64,000 nt of DNA from Ypsolopha sequella (Eukaryota; Arthropoda; Insecta; Lepidoptera; Ypsolophidae): contig CAKOHE010000107.1 of assembly GCA_934047225.1 (NCBI GenBank), positions 496,001 through 560,000 of the forward strand, given 5' to 3'. The stretch's first letter is position 1; every line of letters begins with the position of its first letter. Below, piece by piece: positions 55,757 to 64,000 of this stretch. The notes under the pieces were generated by a model that saw only the letters and a list, made by a program, of their open reading frames with translations, was not told the DNA's origin and searched no databases. A program made the position numbers and the translations under genes.

Positions 55757-56083
55757 TTATGTGTAAATCACTTGAGTTGCAGGTTGTGGTGCACTCATTG
55801 GCTCCACTTTAACTGCGACTGGCGGTCTAAATTCCGCAATAACTTGTTTCCGCAACCACTTTTTTAGTCTTTTATTACACTTTGTAATAATGAAATATGC
55901 TAAAAACACTGTTAGCAATACCAAAATCACAAAAATTACTATTCCATAGTAATGAACTTGTGTTTCAACAGTTGATCCATTCTGTGCGATCACTACTTCT
56001 TCTTTACTTATAGTTTTGCCCATTTTTAACGAGACTGAATGTATAAGTATTGTTAATACCATAGAAATAAATCTAATGACCAA
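55757..56083 (-). CDS. Gypsy third ORF: small single-pass membrane protein
   Basis: 108 codons between integrase and the polypurine tract. The second Met (codon 21) starts MGKTISKEEVVIAQNG, which fits an N-myristoylation signal (Gly at 2, Ser at 6) and would give an 88-residue protein. One hydrophobic segment follows (YYGIVIFVILVLLTVFLAYF), then a basic patch (KCNKRLKKWLRKQ) and a short Pro/Ala tail. The position is that of an env gene, but size and layout are not those of a fusion glycoprotein: no signal peptide, no cysteine-rich ectodomain. Intact in a young element, so probably under selection until recently. Role unknown; membrane targeting or budding is inference. Confidence 0.7.
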   Translation of the reverse strand: MVIRFISMVLTILIHSVSLKMGKTISKEEVVIAQNGSTVETQVHYYGIVIFVILVLLTVFLAYFIITKCNKRLKKWLRKQVIAEFRPPVAVKVEPMSAPQPATQVIYT

Positions 56084-56156
56084 ATAATAACAAAATCTAT
56101 GCTTTTAAATTAATAGTTTGACCCAAAAACATTTTTGCTGTACATTTTATTTCAAA

Positions 56157-59122
56157 TCAATAGAATCGAATTGGTTTCTTTACAGCACGCCCACTGCGCG
56201 TGGTGCGTGGTTCCGTAGGTTGAATTTTATTTGTATTATCTAAATTAAATTGAACTTTACGAGTTCTACATGAGTTCTTATCTAATTTAGTACTAGTATT
56301 CTCTGGAGTGACTTTGCAATTCCCAGAACTCTCCATACTTTCATTCGGAGTATTAAGAATGTAAGCTGGCTTTAATCGGTCAATTGATATAAAAGAAGTT
56401 TTATTCGGTAATTGTATCTGAAAAACTTTATCCTTTCTCTGTAAAACGCGGTAAGGTCCATCGTAAGGGGGTTGTAATGATTTCCTAACTGTATCGTTAC
56501 GTACGAAAACTTGAGTACAAGTCTTCAAATCCGAGTGTACAAAAATTGAACGCGGATCCCTAATTCTTACAGACTTAGGTTTGTAACTACCTATGATGTT
56601 TCGCAACTGATCTACATATTCGTAAGAATCACATAATTTAGTATCTGCATAATCATAAAAATCGCCTGGCAAACGCAATGTTTTCCCGTACGTCATTTCT
56701 GCAGCACTAACATTATTATCTGTTCTCGGTACGCTACGAAGTCCCAATAAAACAGTTGGTAATTCGTCTACCCAAGAACTATTTTCTAATCTGGCCATTA
56801 AGGCGGCTTTTAATGATCTGTGCCATCTTTCTACGACTCCATTACTTTGGGGATGATATGAAGTTGTACGTATTTTCTCTATTCCTAAGTATTTCATAAG
56901 TTCTTTGAACAGATTACTCTCCATCTGGCGACCTTGATCTGATGTTAATTTAATAGGGGTCCCGAAACGAACTATCCATCCCTCATATATAACTTTAGCT
57001 ATCGTTTTTGCTTCTATATCCTTAACCGGAAAAGCTTCAGGCCAGCCTGTATTTCGATCTATTATTGTTACAAGATATCTATAGCCATCAGGTGAGATTC
57101 TAAGGGGCCCAACTATGTCAATGTGAATATGTTCGAACCGACCTGATGACGAAAACTGCTCAAGTTTTGAAACTGTATGTCGTTGTACCTTAGAACGTTG
57201 GCATTGAAGACATGACCTTGCCATATGACTAACATCTTTATTCATATTTGGCCAGAAATACCTCTGGGTTACCATTTTTCGCGTTGTACGAATCCCTGGG
57301 TGACTTAAACTGTGTACTGAATCAAATGCCAATCGCCTGAATTTCTCTGGTAAATACGGTCTTACCGAACTTGTAGAAGTTTCACAGATTATCGACGTTT
57401 TACTATTTGGCAAAATGATTTTCTTTAATTCAAAAGTACTATCATTTGTACCTAACAATCGTGTCAACTCGATATCGCTTTCCTGTTCGTTAGCTAATTC
57501 TGCGAAATCTATAGTCGTGGGACATGTTATTGTTTCAATCCGTGAGAGCGCATCGGCGACCACATTGTCGTCACCGCTGACGTGTCGAATGTCAGTTGTG
57601 AATTCACTAATGTACATTAACTGTCGAGTTCTTCTTGGAATTTCTTTATCTGTATTACCTATCTTCTTAAATACAAATGTCAGAGGTTTATGGTCCGTAA
57701 AAATTATAAATGATTGACCTTCAATCATATTTCTAAAATACTTGACCGACTCATAGATGGCTAACAATTCGCGGTCATAGGTACTATATTTCTTTTGGGG
57801 TTCAGATAACGATTTGGAAAAATAACCTAGAGGTTTCCAGGTTTTACCTACTCGTGTCTGTAAGACAGAACCTATAGAATCATCCGAAGCATCGGTCATG
57901 AGCGCTAAAGGAGTGTTAGGCAATGGATGAACCAACATTGCTGCATTCTTTAAACTTTGTTTACATAACAAAAATGAATTTTCTGATTTTTCGTTCCAAT
58001 TAATCTCTGTCTTATCCCTTTTCTTCGCTTTATGCAAATACTTATGAAGTTCTATCTGAGAATCTATAGCGTGAGGCAAATGTGACCGATAAAAATTTAC
58101 CATCCCTAGAAAACGTCTCAATTGTTCGACAGTTTTGGGTTTAGGAAAATCCAAAATGGCTTTAACCTTCTCTTCCAGTGGTCTAATCCCCTCTGTCGAA
58201 ACCTCATATCCCAAAAAATCCAACCTGTCTTGACCAAAACAACATTTTGATACGTTCACAGTTAACCCATAGCTATCTAAACGTTCAAAAACCTGACGTA
58301 AATGGTCTCTATGTTGGCTGTCCGAATCACTAGCTATTATGACGTCATCGATATAGCAGAAGATAAAGTCCAAACCCTGAAAAACAGTGTGATCAACAAA
58401 TCTTTGGAATGTTTGCGCAGAATTTCGCAGTCCAAATGGCATCCTAGGAAATTCAAATAGTCCAAAAGGCGTAATTATACTGGTTTTCTCTATATCTTCA
58501 GGAGCAACTGATATAAAATGGTATGCCCTATTGATGTCAATTCGAGAGAAAAGTTTTTTACCTCCTAGTAGGTATGTAAAACTCTGTAACCTTGGAATAG
58601 GGTATCTATCTGGTTTCGTAATCGCATTTAAAGCTCTGTAATCCCCACAGGGTCGAATTTGACCGTCCTTTTTAGGCACCACATGTAAAGGACTTGCCCA
58701 CGCCCCTTTCGAAGGTCGACAAATACCTAAATCTTGCATAAGTGAGAACTCTTCACGTACCTTTTTGTATCTATCGGGCGGTAGAGGTCTCGCACGCGCG
58801 TATACAGGAGGTCCAGTTGTCTCAATATAATGCCGTACGGAATGTCGTGGCATCTCCTTAAAATTCACAGGTTTAGTTATATCAGGGAATTGCATAATCA
58901 AATCGTAGTAAGGATGTCTACTATCAATTGTTTTAACTGACAAATCATTATAATTAACAATAGTTGCTAGAACATTCATATTTGTTATTTGATCGATAAG
59001 ACTTCTTGAACTTAAATCTACTGTCAGCCTATGATGAGCTAAAAAATCTGCCCCTAAAATCGGTTGCTTTACATCCGCAATAATAAATGTCCACCGATAC
59101 GGCCGTCTTAAGTTAAGATTTA
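56157..59122 (-). CDS. Gypsy pol: protease end, reverse transcriptase, RNase H, integrase
   Basis: Open from about 59,122 to TAG at 56,157. After the protease end (IIADVKQPILGADFLAHHRL) come RT blocks: VPKKDGQIRPCGDYRALNAI, LFSRIDINRAYHFI, FGLRNSAQTFQRFVD and FCYIDDVIIASDSD (YIDD box), then DRYPIPRL-type contacts. RNase H: LMTDASDDSIGSVLQ, YDRELLAIYESVKYFRNMIE, FTDHKPL. Integrase: a zinc-binding region (HSLSHPGIRTT, CLQCQRSK), DD-E core (HIDIVGPLRI, LTSDQGRQMES, SYHPQSNGVVERWHRSLK) and a C-terminal domain. The order RT, RNase H, integrase defines Ty3/Gypsy. The frame itself is uninterrupted. Its link to the upstream protease frame is broken. Confidence 0.95.
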
Positions 59123-59398
59123 CACCAAACTCTTCAAACCAAATGTCTTAATTTCAGTTCCGTTTGCAGCATACAGCTTGTAATTTTGTAACTTTGTATC
59201 ACTTTTGGCAACTAATTGTTTATTGTAAGGGAGTATACTCACATTTGCACCCGTATCGACTAAAAAACGTAACCCGGATGTCCTGTCACTCACACATAAA
59301 CGGTGATTGGTGATCTGGAAACAGTCTCCCACCGAATTAGACTGCACCTCCTCTAGTTTCCCGAGTCGCTTCTGCGCCAGTTGCAAGGTGTCACGCAC
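59120..59398 (-). CDS. Gypsy protease, frameshifted at its C-terminus
   Basis: Overlaps the 3' end of gag in the -1 frame, as expected for a gag-pol programmed frameshift. The active site reads LRFLVDTGANVSILP (DTGA). The domain runs on through LYAANGTEIKTFGLKSLV and then hits TAA at 59,120. The natural continuation (NLNLRRPYRW...) is present one frame away, so one base appears to be missing near 59,120-59,126, in the middle of the protease fold and not at a domain boundary. Confidence 0.85.
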   Translation of the reverse strand: MRDTLQLAQKRLGKLEEVQSNSVGDCFQITNHRLCVSDRTSGLRFLVDTGANVSILPYNKQLVAKSDTKLQNYKLYAANGTEIKTFGLKSLV

Positions 59399-60195
59399 TT
59401 CTTTGCATTATGCTTGTAGCGATAATGGTAAAAACATAACCAGTCAGGCGAGTCTGTGTTGCGTCGTGGTCTTGATGACGATCTAGCACGCTGCCGCTGT
59501 CCACTGGAACTCCTAAATCTCTCGCGAGAACGTTGTAAATTGTTAATCTGCATACTCAGTTTCGCGATTTCTGCTACTAACTCTGAGTTGGTATTTTGTT
59601 GCTGTACCTCCGCTATTTCAATCGGGCGGGCACTCTCCATAATTTTATCAGCCATCGCGGCGAGTTTCTCGGAATCGTTGACCTCGCTTATTGCAATGAC
59701 ACCTCTAATAGTAGCTGGAAGATGATTAGTCCACATCATTCTTAGCGTTTCGTCTGGTAGCTTCCCTCGGGCGAGGTCACGCATACGACGAAGTAGTTGC
59801 GAAGGCTTCTGCTCCCCTAATTCCATTTCACTGAGAAGTTTTTGGAATTGTCTATTTTCAGATTCTTCAAAAACTGTCAATAAGCGAGTCTTAATAGTTT
59901 CATATCTCTTCAATTGCGGCGGTGATTGAATAATATCACTTACTTGTTGAATTGCCTCTTTACTTAGCTTTGCAATGAGTAAATTATATTTTGCTTCATC
60001 CGATAATTTCTGGCCCGCTACTACGGCTTCAAATTGTGTAAACCACAACCGGGGAAAATCCATCCAAAAATCTGCAATACGGCTTGTGACTGTGATCTGT
60101 GAAAGTGTACTCGTTGCTTCTTCATTCTTAACTTGACCTTGAGTCGCAGTCAATGCAGGTAGCTTGCCAACCGGTAATCCGGTAACTGGATCCAT
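59353..60195 (-). CDS. Gypsy gag
   Basis: The start chosen is MDPVTGLPVGKLPALTATQG (60,195). An in-frame ATG four codons upstream (60,207) is possible. Capsid-type region: FWMDFPRLWFTQFEAVVAGQ, KYNLLIAKLSKEAIQQVSDI, GKLPDETLRMMWTNHLPATI. Then a helix with an Arg/Ser-rich segment (RFRSSSGQRQRARSSSRPRR). The nucleocapsid-like end is CFYHYRYKHNAKKCVTPCNW, a Cys/His pattern typical of one branch of arthropod Gypsy elements instead of the classic CCHC knuckle. Stop at 59,353. Intact. Confidence 0.92.
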   Translation of the reverse strand: MDPVTGLPVGKLPALTATQGQVKNEEATSTLSQITVTSRIADFWMDFPRLWFTQFEAVVAGQKLSDEAKYNLLIAKLSKEAIQQVSDIIQSPPQLKRYETIKTRLLTVFEESENRQFQKLLSEMELGEQKPSQLLRRMRDLARGKLPDETLRMMWTNHLPATIRGVIAISEVNDSEKLAAMADKIMESARPIEIAEVQQQNTNSELVAEIAKLSMQINNLQRSRERFRSSSGQRQRARSSSRPRRNTDSPDWLCFYHYRYKHNAKKCVTPCNWRRSDSGN

Positions 60196-60399
60196 GATGA
60201 ACAACACACAAATAAAAATGTCTTGAAAATAACTTCGTAAAAACGGTCCTTAAAATCGCACGAAAACCGACCGATAAATTTTCATGGGTTTAGCACAAGG
60301 CGCACAAGTGAGCCGTCCCCTTAATACGACCTCACGCAAAAATGTCTATAAAATCACTAAAAAGTCTTTCACTATAACTTGAAGGCTGAATGTTCCAAA

Positions 60400-60415
60400 T
60401 GTCTGGGGTCACCAA
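60400..60415 (-). other. Gypsy primer binding site
   Basis: On the element strand TTGGTGACCCCAGAC follows the 5' LTR directly. TGG as first bases after the LTR matches the CCA end of a tRNA. I cannot assign the tRNA. Confidence 0.65.
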
Positions 60416-60653
60416 TGTTCAGATAGGGTTCTCTCTATTTGCAGGGGTCAATGTAGATTGAAAACGCATATACTAATTCACTGAAAACTTTATATTCTGT
60501 GTAAACACGTAAATACAATATCGTACATTAGGGCGCAACCTTGTGCTAAACGGGATGGGAGACGACTGGCGTGACATCGATGTATGTCGATGTGACTCGA
60601 AACTGCTTGCTGAAACTGCAGTTTATAAATGTGTGCGTACACGTGTCGCTACA
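60416..60653 (-). repeat. Gypsy 5' LTR (238 bp)
   Basis: Identical to the LTR at 55,102-55,339. On the element strand it holds TTTATAAACTGCAG, a possible TATA region. Confidence 0.95.
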
Positions 60654-60657
60654 CATT

Positions 60658-62560
60658 TATCACTGAATTAATCATTAAGGTTTACTTGGTGAAATTACAA
60701 AAGTTGTTTCAAGTTACTTACGTCGACTAAACAGTTATAAGATGTTCTATTCAATTCTTAAGCCTTACATCCACAGATTTAAATTATACTGTTTAGATGA
60801 TTAGCTTTCCCTTTATCGGTTACTTAAAACATTTTGAATTGACTAACGAGATATTTTTTTAAATTTCTAGGGTCTAACTAGGCATTTATATGAAGAACCG
60901 TTCATGTTTTCATTATTATCAATATATATCTAGATAGTTATTTGATTTAGGATTAATTTAATATTTTTAGATTTAACTTACGTACATAACAAAAAAAGTT
61001 ATGATTTTTTTTCATCATAATAAAACTTTAAATGGCTCTACTGTAAAGTTGCAAAAATGCTCGTTAGTCAATTATCCTTTACACCGTCGATATAAATAAT
61101 AAACTTTTCGTTGGGTAAAAGCCTCGATTGATGAATACGGAAGAAGTGAAAGAGGTGTGTCGGGATCGTAAACGTTTAATGATATCTCTTATCATTTATT
61201 ATTTTGGAACACCTCTGTTTTGTTTATTCTGCTGTAGTTGATGATGGTAAGGTGACTTTTATTGATATAGTCAAATTCATACTGGATAGTGGGTAAGTGA
61301 CACAGATCGATAATACGTTTTGGTAATATAGCAAAATAAAATGTTTACTTCCCATAGAAATTGACCGGGCTGGGCTTGCAGTTGCAGGGAAAAAAATATA
61401 TATTAACTTCACAAAAAGGGTCAAAGAACCTTACTGACCACTTACCGAGTGTCCGATTAAAAATTGTATGTTTATCGCTGTCCTAGGACAATGTGTTAAG
61501 CACATACTAAACATGCAGATTCGCAAGATAAATACCTACCAAATTAATTAATTTTCTCTGCGGCAAAGCAGCGGCTTTAGCTTCTTTTCATAATTCATTC
61601 AAAACATAATAGTTGACAACCTCTGCACCTGAAATAATGCGGCTGAATTCGCAAATTTACAAAATACTAATATTATTGATTTAGCAAAATGTCTCTATGA
61701 AGTTACGAAATGCTATCTAGGTCAGTATCTACAGGTTGATCATAAAATGGTATGGCTTCCATAGCTACAATTTATATTACTTATCCTGTATATCACATCA
61801 CACTAATATATAATTGCGAAAGTAACGCTGTTTGGCTATTACTAGGGACTGACATAGGGTACTTTTGAAGGATGGACTTAGGGTAATTATCACAACTACA
61901 CAAACCCACGACGGAGTCGCGGTCAACAGCTAGTATGTATATAAATTTGTTTTTGTACGACGATGGTGCCTAAAATTAAAACTACTGTTAAGTAACGGAT
62001 TGCCACAATCGTGACTAAATCGCAAAGTCACGAACAACGTTGCTACACGGAGTTATTTAGCGACTCTGTTCCTATTTATGGTTTAGTCAAGATCGTGGTA
62101 ATCCGCTTCTCAACGTTAGTTTCAGTTTTATGCACGATCGTGGTACAAAAATAACATATAATAATAATACAAGTTAAAACAAATAAAAAAAAAACAACCT
62201 GTATATTCAAGTAATTGTACTGACTACAGTTTTCAATTTTTGTGACAATGCAAATGATTCACTTTAATTACCAACTAGCCCTTTTGCGAAAATCTGCAGT
62301 TTTAAAAAATAATATAAATAACAATTTATAATAGTAGGTCACACGTGTCAACTCGCAAACCTCCAGATCTCTCTTGAATTAAAATGAATTATTATTGTAG
62401 CTTGTTTTCTTGTACTATGATATATAATATGAAAACTACTCATACTTAGCAATTGCCACGATCGCGCCTTAGTAGGTCCGATTGAACTAGCTTGAACCAG
62501 CGGGATAATGAACCTTGCAACTATGTAAAAATGCACTAATTCATCCTGAATTTAGAGGCC
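60658..62560. other. AT-rich region with small repeats, no gene
   Basis: 60,845-61,096 is bounded by inverted TTGACTAACGAG motifs (MITE-like), its right end also found inverted at 51,588-51,631. 61,256-61,460 resembles the foldback family of 19,685-19,886. 61,898-61,935 (GACGGAGTCGCGGTCAACAG) is the end of a common lepidopteran retroposon. No coding exon seen. Confidence 0.5.
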
Positions 62561-62565
62561 TTAAA

Positions 62566-62880
62566 CTAAACACACTGGTGACGGGCAGCGGCGTCACTGG
62601 TGCGAGGGTTTGGCACCGCGTTCACGATCCTGGGTCCGTTGAACGGTACGTTCTGTTCATACCAATAGAACCAGTAACTGAGGGTGTTGTTACCTCAAAA
62701 TTGTATGCAATTAGGTGCGAGGGTTTAGCATCGCGTTCACGACCCCGGGTCCGTTGAACAGTACTTTGTTTTTGAATAATCGACTCAGTTATTGATCGTG
62801 CTGGATCGTCGAAATTAGCGTCGAGCGAACGGCGCGAGTCGTGAGCTGCTAATTTCGTTGATCCAGAACGAACAATAACT
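62566..62880 (-). repeat. Inverted single copy of the 45.1-kb tandem repeat
   Basis: The reverse complement reads through the same landmarks as 45,105-45,380: TTCGTTCTGGATCAACGAAA, CGCGCCGTTCGCTCGACGCT, AACAAAGTACTGTTCAACGG, AACACCCTCAGTTACTGG and AACAGAACGTACCGTTCAAC. The left end joins ACTGGTGACGGGCAGCGGCG, which is the head of the SINE-like repeats at 25.7 and 42.0 kb. This shows how the tandem unit was derived. Confidence 0.8.
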
Positions 62881-63772
62881 ACCTACTGATGCAGAAGTGA
62901 ATTTGTGATATAAAAGCGACGTCAGTATTGATAGGTTCAAATGGTTCAAAAATTGACTTCTGCACTGGTAGGTTCAAGGTTAAAAGAAGAGGGATTTCTG
63001 CACTCCCCCCTTTTTCATCAGTTTTTCCATCTCTCCCCACCTTTACTTTAAAAATATAACCTGAATTTGTTGATTATAACCTCAAAAAAGTAAAAAATTT
63101 AATATAAAAAAACGGTGGATTACCTTTAAATGGGGGGGGGTACCAGGGCCCTCCCTGACCCCCTCCCCCTCCTACGCCCGCCAAACGATACTAAATTTTA
63201 ACCTTTACTTTAATTGGTGATCTACCTATATAATATGTAATAGCTCAAAAGTGTTCATTTTGGCGTTTTCTCTGGATTGGACCCGTTTTCACATTAAAGC
63301 CATTCCAACAAAAAATTATTGGGTAGGTATACTAGTCTAAATTGTACAGGTCAGAAAGCATATCATTGTAAATGCAGTATATATATGGTACTTACTGGTT
63401 GTTCTGACTCCTCGCAGCTCTGTACGTGTATTTATTTACAATTTATTATCATTTAATTAATAAAAATAAAATAACACTGGTGGCGGAGTAAAACAATTGT
63501 CTTTGGTTTATTACTTATTTACAGTGATGGGAAAGATACGAAAGTACCGATTCAAAAATCACAATTTCGTAAAATAAAAATTAATCTAAATAATTTTAAT
63601 AAATCAGTTTCATACATTTTTTATTGATAATCTTAAAACTCAAATACAAATATATTCTTGAATTTTCCGCCACGAATTCGGCGAATATCTGAACTGATAG
63701 TTACTTCACAAGCTGAAATTAGTAAATAACCAGAATGCTAAATATCGGACATGTATGTATGATTTGTGATTC
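62881..63772. other. Spacer with G and C runs
   Basis: G-run at 63,131-63,142 and C-rich tracts around 63,005 and 63,160. Apart from the microexon candidate at 63,396, nothing recognised. Confidence 0.45.
63396..63419 (-). CDS. Candidate 24-nt microexon
   Basis: On the minus strand ATACACGTACAG precedes AGCTGCGAGGAGTCAGAACA + ACCA, followed by the strong donor GTAAGTACC. Its length is a multiple of three, so it can be read in any phase without disturbing the frame. It would encode SCEESEQP or, in the phase used by the exon at 50,932, AARSQNN with a split Gln. Evidence is limited to two splice sites and local GC content. Confidence 0.3.
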
Positions 63773-64000
63773 GGACTCCAGGACTCCAGGGCTGTTCCTT
63801 GGGACTGTCAGTGACTTTACGGCTGTTCTCTGGGACTGTCAGTGACTCCAGGGCTGTTCCTTGGGACTGTCAGTGACTTTACGGCTGTTCTCTGGGACTG
63901 TCAGTGACTTTACGGCTGTTCTCTGGGACTGTCAGTGACTCCAGGGCTGTTCCTTGGGACTGTCAGTGACTCCAGGGCTGTTCCTTGGGACTGTCAGTGA
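63773..64000. repeat. 31-bp minisatellite, runs off the window (7+ units)
   Basis: Unit built from GGGACTGTCAGTGACT followed by either CCAGGGCTGTTCCTT or TTACGGCTGTTCTCT. The two variants alternate irregularly. First unit at about 63,773. The array continues beyond the window. Confidence 0.93.

Larger units (their letters stand above)
55102..60653 (-). mobile_element. Ty3/Gypsy LTR retrotransposon, nearly complete, recent insertion
   Basis: 5,552 bp bounded by two 238-bp LTRs that I find identical base for base, and flanked by a CATT target duplication (55,098-55,101 and 60,654-60,657). Order on the minus strand: LTR, primer binding site, gag, protease, RT, RNase H, integrase, a small membrane-protein ORF, polypurine tract, LTR. 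Identical LTRs mean a very recent insertion. A single frameshift in the protease region is the only visible defect. Confidence 0.95.

Noticed and set aside
59120..59126. Second programmed frameshift between protease and RT in the Gypsy element
   Set aside because: The break falls inside the protease fold and not between domains, so a one-base deletion is the simpler reading.

Overview
The window looks like a lepidopteran (moth or butterfly) nuclear chromosome. The evidence is the AT-rich intergenic DNA, short GC-richer exons with GT-AG borders, and dispersed repeats of a kind I associate with Lepidoptera: tails reading 'gacagacagacggacaac...gggttccg', 'gtccagcagtggacgaa...ggctgatgg' and 'gtcgcggtcaacagctagt'. 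All family calls below were made by eye from translated motifs. No database search was run.

Layout. 1-14,088: the right part of a 33-bp minisatellite that starts outside the window, with very large internal duplications. 14,128-14,297: tail of a BEL/Pao integrase. 15,230-19,239: an 18-bp minisatellite fused directly to a 44-bp minisatellite. 19.3-25.9 kb: graveyard of small foldback elements, a non-LTR ORF1, a 5'-truncated Copia with its 3' LTR, a non-LTR reverse transcriptase relic and SINE/LINE tails. 26.5-29.1 kb: the 3' end of a minus-strand host gene (three phase-compatible exons), facing a possible plus-strand terminal exon, with a 400-bp palindrome in an intron. 29.1-31.9 kb: a minus-strand Copia whose 3' LTR overlaps the outermost of these exons. 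31.9-34.8 kb: a second array of the same 18-bp satellite, starting inside the Copia zinc knuckle, fused to a 43-bp satellite. 34.8-39.7 kb: a minus-strand CR1/Jockey-type LINE with an intact 993-codon ORF2 and a broken ORF1. 40.3-42.5 kb: duplicated foldback plus MITE, one candidate host exon on each strand, and SINEs. 45.1-45.7 kb: a 208/229-bp tandem repeat with an inverted copy at 62.6-62.9 kb. 45.7-48.4 kb: decayed cluster that looks like a virus-like DNA element (capsid-type gene, a conserved partner gene, the N-terminal part of a protein-primed-type DNA polymerase). 48.7-51.0 kb: five exons of a minus-strand host gene encoding a charged, Ser/Glu/Lys-rich protein, with a premature TGA. 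52.4-54.3 kb: a decayed Penelope-like element. 55,102-60,653: an almost complete, very young Ty3/Gypsy element with identical LTRs and a third small ORF encoding a membrane protein. 63,773-64,000: start of a 31-bp minisatellite.

The dominant signal is tandem repetition: about 21 kb of the window lies in five minisatellite families (33, 18, 44, 43 and 31 bp), plus a sixth, longer-period tandem repeat at 45.1 kb. The very long open frames in the satellites are best explained by a stop-free unit whose length is a multiple of three, not by protein coding. Host exons are few and short, and most of their introns are filled with mobile elements. I could not name the host genes.
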